A stretch of DNA of 40,144 nucleotides from assembly GCF_003932855.1 (NCBI RefSeq), contig NZ_RQYZ01000020.1:1-40144 (forward strand). Reading direction: 5' to 3'. A program made the translations under genes and the position numbers. Numbering within the stretch: the stretch's first letter is position 1; each line of letters starts with the position of its first letter. Origin of the DNA: Tessaracoccus sp. OH4464_COT-324. Lineage in GTDB: Bacteria > Actinomycetota > Actinomycetes > Propionibacteriales > Propionibacteriaceae. Shown in pieces: positions 34,421 through 40,144 of this stretch. Under the pieces are notes generated by a model. The model saw nothing but the letters and a program-made list of their open reading frames with translations, was not told the origin of the DNA and ran no database searches.

Positions 34421-34709
34421 GCCTCCCGCCGCAAACCGATGGGGCCGTGGGAGGGTCCCGTGTCGTCGCGGCGAATGCGGCTACCCGCCTCTGGAACTCG
34501 TAACGATCCGGCTCCCTGGCGGGGCATCGGGCATGGCCGACCGGTCGTCGACACGCTGTGGGGGCATCAGCGACGGCACATCCGGGGCGTGATGTGGCGG
34601 GGAAACGGCCTGCGGTTCGGGGCGACCCCTGCCCGGTGGGCCGGCCCACGTCCTCCCCAGCGCGCACCGGAATCATGCCGCCCATGAGGGACCTCTGCGG
34701 CAACAACTC
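34421..34709. other. Intergenic region without a supported gene
   Basis: The interval before the ABC-2 operon shows no frame with a plausible start and protein-like content. A weak stem, cctccc (34422-34427) with gggagg (34449-34454), follows the stop of the PH-like gene and may serve as its terminator. I see nothing else. Confidence 0.4.
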
Positions 34710-34739
34710 TTGAACCCTATGTAGTAGCCCTGCTATATA
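34710..34739 (+). promoter_or_regulatory. Promoter giving a probably leaderless mRNA for the ABC-2 operon
   Basis: TTGAAC (34710-34715) and TATATA (34734-34739) are 18 bases apart. Transcription would start about 7 bases after the -10, at 34746-34747, which is the ATG of the ATPase gene, so the message likely has no leader. Between the boxes, tagtag-ccc-tgcta is an imperfect inverted repeat that could bind the XRE regulator of the same operon. Confidence 0.55.
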
Positions 34740-34746
34740 TTGAGGC

Positions 34747-35634
34747 ATGAGCGATATTGCGCGGCGGCCGGTGATCTCGGCCTCAGGCCTCACCGTGGCC
34801 TACGGGGGTAACCTCGTCCTCGACTCCATCGACCTCACCATCGAGGCCCGTGAGACCGTTGTCCTGCTCGGCCCCAATGGCGCAGGCAAGACCACGATGA
34901 TCGAGGTGTTCGAGGGCTTCCGCCGCCCTTCCGACGGAATTGTCCGGGTGCTCGGGGAGGATCCGGCGGCGGCGGGTGACGCCTGGCGGGCGCGGGTGGG
35001 CGTCGTCCTCCAATCCTGGCGCGACCACCCCAAGTGGCGGGTGCGCACCCTGCTGAGCCACCTCGGCTCCTTCTATACTCCCTACTCCACTGCGGCGATC
35101 CCTCGGCCGTGGCCGACCGACGAACTGCTCGACCTCGTCGGCCTGGCCCGCGATGCGGATAAGAAGGTGTCCCAGCTGTCCGGAGGCCGTCGCCGTCGGC
35201 TCGACGTGGCCGTGGGCCTGGTCGGCCGTCCCGAGTTGCTCTTCCTCGACGAGCCGACCGCTGGTTTCGATCCGGAGGCCCGCCGCGACTTCCACGACCT
35301 GTTGGCTTCCCTTGAGGACATCGACACCACGATCCTCATGACCACCCACGACCTCGACGAGGCGGAGCGGGTGGCCAGCCGCATCCTCATCCTGGCCGGG
35401 CACCGGATCATCGCCGACGGCTCGCCCGAGGAGCTGCGTCGCCGGCACGCGGGCACCTCCGAGGTGCGTTGGCGCGACGACGACGGCGCCCACGTCCACA
35501 CCACCGACGACCCCGTCGGCTTCCTGCGCGGTCGGCTCGCCGACCCCCTGGTCCACATGGACAACCTCGAGGTGGAGCACAACTCCCTTGAGGACACCTA
35601 CCTGGAACTCGTGCGTCGAGAGGAACACCGATGA
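34747..35634 (+). CDS. ABC transporter ATP-binding protein (ABC-2 exporter)
   Basis: The product is 295 residues. Walker A is GPNGAGKTT, the Q-loop VVLQSWRDHP, the signature LSGGRRRRLDVA, Walker B LLFLDEPTAGFDPEA, and the switch histidine TTHDLDEAE; all are intact. The C-terminal 70 residues are the extra domain usual for drug or antibiotic exporters of the DrrA/CcmA type. The start is ATG 34747, apparently at the 5' end of the mRNA. It overlaps the permease start by ATGA, so both are made together. The pair likely exports a hydrophobic compound or lipid. Confidence 0.92.
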   Translation: MSDIARRPVISASGLTVAYGGNLVLDSIDLTIEARETVVLLGPNGAGKTTMIEVFEGFRRPSDGIVRVLGEDPAAAGDAWRARVGVVLQSWRDHPKWRVRTLLSHLGSFYTPYSTAAIPRPWPTDELLDLVGLARDADKKVSQLSGGRRRRLDVAVGLVGRPELLFLDEPTAGFDPEARRDFHDLLASLEDIDTTILMTTHDLDEAERVASRILILAGHRIIADGSPEELRRRHAGTSEVRWRDDDGAHVHTTDDPVGFLRGRLADPLVHMDNLEVEHNSLEDTYLELVRREEHR

Positions 35635-36476
35635 ACCGCACTACCGTCAGCGCCGGCTTTCGTCAGGCGGGAGTGAACCTGCTGGGCGACCTGCGCGGCC
35701 CAGCAGTCCTCGCCTACCTCTTCTTCCCTGTGCTGGCAACGGCTTTCGCGCTGTCCGTGAACAACATTGAGCTGGATCAGGCAGCGATCAGCAACGGGCG
35801 ATTCGCGGCGCCGGGCTGGCTCGCTATGGGGCTCGTGGCCGGCGGCTTCATGGGGATGGCGTCAACGATCATGGCCGAGAAGGAAGACGGTACCCTGCTG
35901 CGGATCAAGACCCTGCCTGGCGGGATGCAGGCCTACGTGTTCGGCAAGACCGTGTACATCGCGGGCTCCACCATGATGTCGATGATCCTGACGCTTATCC
36001 CGCTGGCTCTCTTCATCCCTGAGGTTGTTTCCTTTGGGCCGGGCGGTTGGCTGGCCACGTTCGGCTACACGGTGCTCGGTCTCTTCGCCACCTTGCCCAT
36101 CGGCGTCGTGGCAGGTGCCCTCGCGCGGAGTATGATGGCCCTGACCATCTCTTTGGGGGCGCTCTACGTGCTGATGGTGGCCTCTGGCCTGCTCTTCCCC
36201 TTGAATGATCGGGTTCCGTTGTGGTTCCAGTGGGTGATTCAGATCCTGCCCCCGTACTGGATCGGTCTGGGGATGCGTTCCGCGATGCTCCCCGCCGAGG
36301 CGGCAGTGCTGGAGTTCGGTGGCAGTTTCCGAATCGCGGAGACCCTCATCGTCCTCGGGCTCTGGGTGGCTGCGGGTCTCGCGCTCGCGCCGAGAGCATT
36401 GCGTCGTATGGTGAGGGGCGTGTCCGGATCACAAGTGGCCAAGGCCCGAGAACGCGTCCTCGCCAGGGGGTACTGA
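35631..36476 (+). CDS. ABC-2 type permease
   Basis: The product is 281 residues with six hydrophobic segments: about 25-43, 60-80, 105-128, 142-165, 175-195 and 240-258. The MASTIMAEKEDGTLLRIKTLPGG stretch after helix two is the usual coupling helix region of ABC-2 membrane subunits; the motif here is read from residues about 75-98. It is translationally coupled to the ATPase upstream (ATGA) and is followed without gap by the XRE gene. It forms the membrane channel of the exporter; the substrate is unknown. Confidence 0.88.
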   Translation: MNRTTVSAGFRQAGVNLLGDLRGPAVLAYLFFPVLATAFALSVNNIELDQAAISNGRFAAPGWLAMGLVAGGFMGMASTIMAEKEDGTLLRIKTLPGGMQAYVFGKTVYIAGSTMMSMILTLIPLALFIPEVVSFGPGGWLATFGYTVLGLFATLPIGVVAGALARSMMALTISLGALYVLMVASGLLFPLNDRVPLWFQWVIQILPPYWIGLGMRSAMLPAEAAVLEFGGSFRIAETLIVLGLWVAAGLALAPRALRRMVRGVSGSQVAKARERVLARGY

Positions 36477-36701
36477 ATGGCAGAAACCATCCACAACCGG
36501 ATCGCCATGCTGCGCGTCGAGCGAGGGATCTCGCGACGCCAGTTGGCCGAGGCCCTGGGGATCCACTACCAGACAGTGGGCTACCTGGAGCGTGGGGAGT
36601 ATTCCCCGTCCCTGGCCCTCGCCCTGCAATTGGCGGAATACTTCGAAGTCCCGGTTGAGGTGCTGTTCTCGCTGCGGCCTTTTCCGCGCATCGGGGTGTG
36701 A
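36477..36701 (+). CDS. XRE-family regulator of the ABC-2 operon
   Basis: The product is 74 residues and consists almost only of a helix-turn-helix of the Cro/CI type: ISRRQLAEALGIHYQTVGYLE with YSPSLALALQLAEYF following, here at residues about 19-60. The compact form resembles YozG-like regulators. The ATG follows the permease stop directly, so the gene is the third member of the operon and a likely autoregulator acting at the promoter near 34710-34739. It ends in PRIGV. Confidence 0.9.
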   Translation: MAETIHNRIAMLRVERGISRRQLAEALGIHYQTVGYLERGEYSPSLALALQLAEYFEVPVEVLFSLRPFPRIGV

Positions 36702-37626
36702 CACGACCGCTGGGCGTCAAACCCGTTCGCCAGGTCGAGGTCTTGGCAACGTTACGGCGACGCAGCCGAAACGCCTCCGCGATGTGTCCCTGGATCGGCG
36801 TGATCTCGTTACGGTTGCGCAAGAGGTCGTGGAGGGGCGAATGACGAGTTTCGGTGATGGCGGCATGCGATCGCTTGGAACGCTTTGCACATCGCGTCTC
36901 CCAGGGCCTGGGGATGGCACTGGAAGAGCACGGATGGGCGGCTCGTCGTGATCGGCGGCGACAAAGGGCGCCCCGAGCGCCTTGCAATCCCGGAGATCGT
37001 GCTCGTCGACCGCGAGGGGAACGGCGGGTGAGCTTTCGTCACGAAAACGTGGGGCCGAGTACCACCCCGATGAGACTCTCGCCAAGCCATCTGGCGAGGG
37101 GCTCCAGCGTCCTGAACAGATACAGCTGGCCCGAGTGGCGAAGCCTATGTCAGTAGCAAAGTTGCCCGGTATTCGTGGTTCGTGCAGTCCTGTTTTGGCC
37201 ATGGACATGGGAAAATTACGTGCATGTGATTCTTTCGCACCCTAGAAGGCCAAAACTGTGGAGAAGGCCTTCTGGCTAGGGGTTTGGCTCTTCTGGGGCG
37301 AGGTGAGGTATGTCTCTGCCTGAGAAAATGTCAGGAAAAATTAACTCTTTGCTGGGCCGCTCTTTCTTGGATCGCGGGTTCGGGTGCGCGAGGGGGGAAA
37401 GATCCTCTTTGGCGCTGGTGTTCAGATCGCTAAATCCGACCGTCTAATGTACGATGGCGATGGTCTAGTGATCTGCAGCCAAAGCCTCGGCTTTCCCGAG
37501 GCGGAGGAGAGACAAGTTGTCGGGGGTGTCTCGGCATCTGCTGCAAGCCGTGATGTAGGCCTGTCGCTGGGGTGAGCGCGTAGTCGACACCGGAAGGCAT
37601 GGGGCTAGTTAGGAAGATGAAGGTTA
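36702..37626. other. Long intergenic region, probably containing gene remnants
   Basis: About 0.9 kb has no gene I can support. One short frame on the plus strand (about 36859-37029) ends in a protein-like sequence, DGRLVVIGGDKGRPERL then IPEIVLVDREGNGG and a TGA, but a stop precedes it and no start with a ribosome binding site exists, so it looks like the 3' remnant of a lost gene of unknown family. The part from 37180 to 37626 is lower in GC and likely holds the promoter of the surface-protein gene. No transposase sequence or terminal repeats were recognised. Confidence 0.5.
37242..37275. terminator. Possible hairpin terminator
   Basis: agaaggcc (37244-37251) pairs with ggccttct (37266-37273) over 8 bp, extendable by a G-U and a C-G pair, with a 14-base loop. 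It could close a transcript from the left or belong to the leader of the surface protein. There is no T-tract. Confidence 0.35.
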
Positions 37627-40144
37627 ATGAGTCATAAAGTCGGAAGGGCGTGGCTGGCCTTGGCGCTAGCTGTGTCCCTTATTTTCTCCACATTGCTGGG
37701 GGTGGCGAGCGCGAACGCAGCGCCCAACCAGCGAATCGTGGTAAAAATCACGGAGTTGGTCCGTGTCGGGTCCACTGGTGAGGTGGTTCCGGGCAAGTTG
37801 CGAGATCAGAATGGCGCCCGCATCAGGTTCACCTATGACGCATCTGCTGCCAACCCTCAGCCGGGCGACTCGTTCTCGATCGGCCTGCCCGAAGAGTTCG
37901 ACCTGTACGAGAACAAGACAGTCGAGCTGAGGTACAACAACATGGTGGCCGGGGAGTGCCAGCTTGCCAACCGCTCCGTCACCTGCACGTTCAACGACAC
38001 CATCCGGGGTCACACGAACATCAGCGGCGAGGGTGAGCTGACCTTCAGGGTCAACAAGACCACCGATGCGAAGACGGTCACCTTCGACCTGAATGGCACC
38101 AAGACCGCCGTTCCGCTGCCTGGTGGCGGTGGAATCGACACTTCGCTTGGCCCGTTCCGTCAGATGGCGCCGACCAAGTGGATCGGGACCATCCTGGAGA
38201 AGCACAACCACATCCGCTGGGAGATCATCTTCAACCCCTCGAAGCTGCCCGACGACCACGAGGGCAAGCCGAATGCGGTGCGTCAAGTGGTGTGGAAGGA
38301 CAAGCTGACCGCCGGTCAGGTCTTCGTGCCCAAGAAGAGGGTGCCTCAGGAAGGTAACCCCGGGGTCATAGTGCCCTACGAGCTTGTCCTGCTCAACCAG
38401 CGCAACGGTGGATACGAGCGCTTGGCCACCACCGAAGGCCCGTTGAGCACCAAGTACGGCACCTTCGGGCTGAAGTTCGACTTCAACGACCCGGCCAGGC
38501 CCACCGAGGCCACGATCACGGCCACCGGCCCCTTCAACCCGGATCACAACTACCTGATCCGCTACTACGCCAAGTTCGACAGCGCCACAGGAAATCCGAT
38601 CCCCGGGCTGGAGTATAAGAACCGTGCCACGCTGCAGGGGACTGCGTCGGAGACCTTCGTGACCGCCTCTGGCCGCTATGTGGACACCTTCAAGGTGACC
38701 ATCACCATGGAGAAGGGCTTCGGCGGCTTTGAGGTGCTGAAGCTCCTGGGCGGTGAGGCTGCCAACGACGTTGCCGTCGGTACGAAGTTCACTACCAGCG
38801 TCGCCTGGAAGCTTCCCGATGGCAAGAGCGCTGCTGATTACCCGGGCTGGAACGCTCCCGCCAACCCTGTCCCCCTTGAGGTGACCCTGGGTAAGACCAC
38901 GACCTACCCCGCCACGTTCCCGGTAGGCACCGAGATCACTCTGACCGAGGATACGTCCAGCGCGAACCCCGCATCGCCGGTCACCTGGGGCGACCCCAAG
39001 TTCACGGTTGACCGCAAGACGACGGCCAAGAGTGCCACATTCGTGATCAAGGACCAGGTCTCCGTTCCGGTTCAGATCCAGAACATCGCCGAGAGGGCCA
39101 AGGAAAAGGTTTCGGTGGGTGACTACGTCTGGTTCGACGTGAACGCCGACGGTATTCAGGATGACACTGACAAACCAATTCCTGGTGTCACCCTGACTCT
39201 GACCGGGCCCAACGGCCAGCAGGTGACCGACGTCTACGGCAACGAAGTAGCGCCGGTCCAGACCGGCCCAGATGGACGCTATTCGTTTGACAACCTGCCT
39301 GCTTTGAGCCCGGGCCAGAAGTACACGGTGACTGTCACGCCTCCTGCTGGCGCTAAGCCGACCACCGCCGGTGCTACCGACCGTGCCAAGGACTCTTCGA
39401 CTGGGTTTGCCGAGTCTGAGGGCCTGACCGAGGACGGTCAGCGCGATGAGACGCTGGACTTTGGTTTCGTGAAGCCGAGTGTGTCCGTGGGTGACTACGT
39501 GTGGTTCGACGTGAACAAGGACGGTAGGCAGGACGACACGGATCGCCCGATTGCCGATGTGACGCTCACGTTGACTGGTCCGGATGGTCAGCCGGTGACT
39601 GATGTGTATGGTGACCCCGTAGCTCCGACGACGACCGACGCACGTGGGCACTACACCTTCGATAATCTGCCGGTGCTGGCCGCTGGCCAGAAGTACAAGG
39701 TGACGGTAAGCAATCCCAAGGGCTACATCCCGACCACGCCAGGCCAGGGTGATCGTGCTAAGGATTCTTCGACTGGGTTTGCCGAGTCTGAGGGCCTGAC
39801 TCAGGATGGTCAGCGCGATGAGACGCTGGACTTTGGTTTCGTGCGGCCGAGTGTCTCCGTTGGTGACTACGTCTTCATCGATACGAATCACGATGGTGTT
39901 CAGAACGATGGCGACAAACCCCTCAAAGGCGTGACGCTCACGTTGACTGGTCCGGATGGCCAGCCAGTGACCGATGTCAATGGACAGCCGGTTGCTCCGA
40001 CGCAGACTGATGATCAGGGGCACTACTCCTTCGATCATCTGCCGGTGCTGGCCGCTGGGCAGAAGTACAAGGTGACGGTGACTGCTCCGGAGGGTTACAT
40101 TCCGACGAAGCCGGGTGTTGGTGCCAGGGATAAGGATTCTTCGA
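37627..40144 (+). CDS. Large surface protein with DUF5979-like and SdrD B-like repeats, cut by the right edge
   Basis: The frame runs from ATG 37627 (gaagg upstream) for 839 codons to the window edge with no stop. A signal peptide covers residues 1-32 (LALALAVSLIFSTLLGVASANA). Residues about 33-370 look like the adhesive Ig-type head of Gram-positive surface proteins, with a C-x9-C pair near residues 118-128. About 370-490 matches a DUF5979-type beta domain (GGFEVLKLLGG ... VSVPVQIQN). From residue 495 SdrD B-type (Cna_B) repeats of exactly 124 residues start with VSVGDYVWFDVN-DG-QDD, a calcium-binding-like loop. A sortase signal is expected beyond the edge. It is likely a wall-bound adhesin. 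Codon use is slightly more AT-rich than in housekeeping genes here. Confidence 0.88.
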   Translation, partial: MSHKVGRAWLALALAVSLIFSTLLGVASANAAPNQRIVVKITELVRVGSTGEVVPGKLRDQNGARIRFTYDASAANPQPGDSFSIGLPEEFDLYENKTVELRYNNMVAGECQLANRSVTCTFNDTIRGHTNISGEGELTFRVNKTTDAKTVTFDLNGTKTAVPLPGGGGIDTSLGPFRQMAPTKWIGTILEKHNHIRWEIIFNPSKLPDDHEGKPNAVRQVVWKDKLTAGQVFVPKKRVPQEGNPGVIVPYELVLLNQRNGGYERLATTEGPLSTKYGTFGLKFDFNDPARPTEATITATGPFNPDHNYLIRYYAKFDSATGNPIPGLEYKNRATLQGTASETFVTASGRYVDTFKVTITMEKGFGGFEVLKLLGGEAANDVAVGTKFTTSVAWKLPDGKSAADYPGWNAPANPVPLEVTLGKTTTYPATFPVGTEITLTEDTSSANPASPVTWGDPKFTVDRKTTAKSATFVIKDQVSVPVQIQNIAERAKEKVSVGDYVWFDVNADGIQDDTDKPIPGVTLTLTGPNGQQVTDVYGNEVAPVQTGPDGRYSFDNLPALSPGQKYTVTVTPPAGAKPTTAGATDRAKDSSTGFAESEGLTEDGQRDETLDFGFVKPSVSVGDYVWFDVNKDGRQDDTDRPIADVTLTLTGPDGQPVTDVYGDPVAPTTTDARGHYTFDNLPVLAAGQKYKVTVSNPKGYIPTTPGQGDRAKDSSTGFAESEGLTQDGQRDETLDFGFVRPSVSVGDYVFIDTNHDGVQNDGDKPLKGVTLTLTGPDGQPVTDVNGQPVAPTQTDDQGHYSFDHLPVLAAGQKYKVTVTAPEGYIPTKPGVGARDKDSS
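39109..40144 (+). repeat. Tandem 372-bp SdrD B repeats
   Basis: Repeat starts are at 39109, 39481 and 39853, exactly 372 bases (124 codons) apart; the third is cut by the window. The end part (gacgagacgctggactttgg-like segment with TGFAESEGLT before it) is almost identical in DNA between repeats one and two, including synonymous sites, while the middle diverges. This points to recent duplication or gene conversion. Confidence 0.85.

Noticed and set aside
36717-37208. 163-codon minus-strand frame
   Set aside because: No start signal or recognisable domain; the opposite strand carries the more protein-like remnant.
37666-40038. 790-codon open frame on the minus strand opposite the surface protein
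   Set aside because: It is the antisense shadow of a highly biased coding sequence; the plus frame has a signal peptide and recognisable repeats, the minus one has no domain or ribosome binding site.
39109-40144. CRISPR array
   Set aside because: The repeats are 372 bases, coding and in frame; no short repeat-spacer pattern occurs anywhere in the window.
1-40144. tRNA or rRNA genes and insertion sequences
   Set aside because: No cloverleaf, rRNA segment, transposase motif or terminal inverted repeats were recognised by eye; a dedicated scan could still find a missed tRNA.

Overview
The window comes from a high-GC actinobacterium. GTG and TTG starts are frequent. The order pcnA, DUF6049-like membrane protein, MurJ fused to a pseudokinase is the arrangement found near the origin in Actinomycetota. 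A DUF348/G5 cell-wall protein and a cobalamin riboswitch ahead of a ribonucleotide reductase also fit. The large SdrD-type surface protein points to a host-associated member, possibly of the Propionibacteriaceae; that family assignment is inference from gene content only.

Layout. 1-1465: two tandem paralogous anchored proteins of unknown role and a 39-residue membrane peptide. 1528-3229 (minus): a GalE-type epimerase and a metallo-beta-lactamase-fold hydrolase. 3293-5813: a three-gene set (double YbaB-like protein, protein with a C-terminal YxxxE motif, WXG-containing coiled coil) that looks related to type VII secretion. 5906-12561 (minus): pcnA, DUF6049-like protein, MurJ-pseudokinase fusion. 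12628-13776: secreted M23 peptidase. 13870-19688: decayed TetR regulator facing an MMPL transporter that carries a degenerate ABC-ATPase-like tail, translationally coupled to a YhgE/Pip-type membrane protein. 19694-21034 (minus): dnaB, followed by a 570-bp intergenic region rich in DnaA-box-like sites. 21567-24356: copper operon csoR-copZ-copA behind a recognisable CsoR palindrome. 24452-25642: DUF348-G5-RlpA wall protein with a strong terminator. 25783-29196 (minus): overlapping operon of a small secreted four-cysteine protein and a MacB/FtsX-type ABC transporter. 30065-33665: cobalamin riboswitch, nrdA and nrdB. 33875-34420: PH-like membrane protein. 34747-36701: ABC-2 exporter with its own XRE regulator, apparently read from a leaderless transcript. 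37627 to the right edge: surface protein with exact-length SdrD-B repeats, cut by the window.

The most notable points are these. (1) nrdA is interrupted: a segment of roughly 70 codons present in relatives is missing and the frame shifts at about 30795. Its partner NrdB is intact and has Phe at the usual radical Tyr position, so it looks like a class Ic (Mn/Fe type) subunit. The NrdA C-terminus has no cysteine pair. All of this sits under a B12 riboswitch. (2) The MMPL transporter ends in a nucleotide-binding-domain-like segment without the Walker A lysine and shares an ATGA overlap with a YhgE/Pip protein, while its divergent TetR gene is decayed. This is the best candidate here for an undescribed envelope export system. 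(3) Two or three small gene sets (left-edge paralogues, YbaB/WXG cluster, I36-like protein plus ABC transporter) have consistent architecture but no assigned function.
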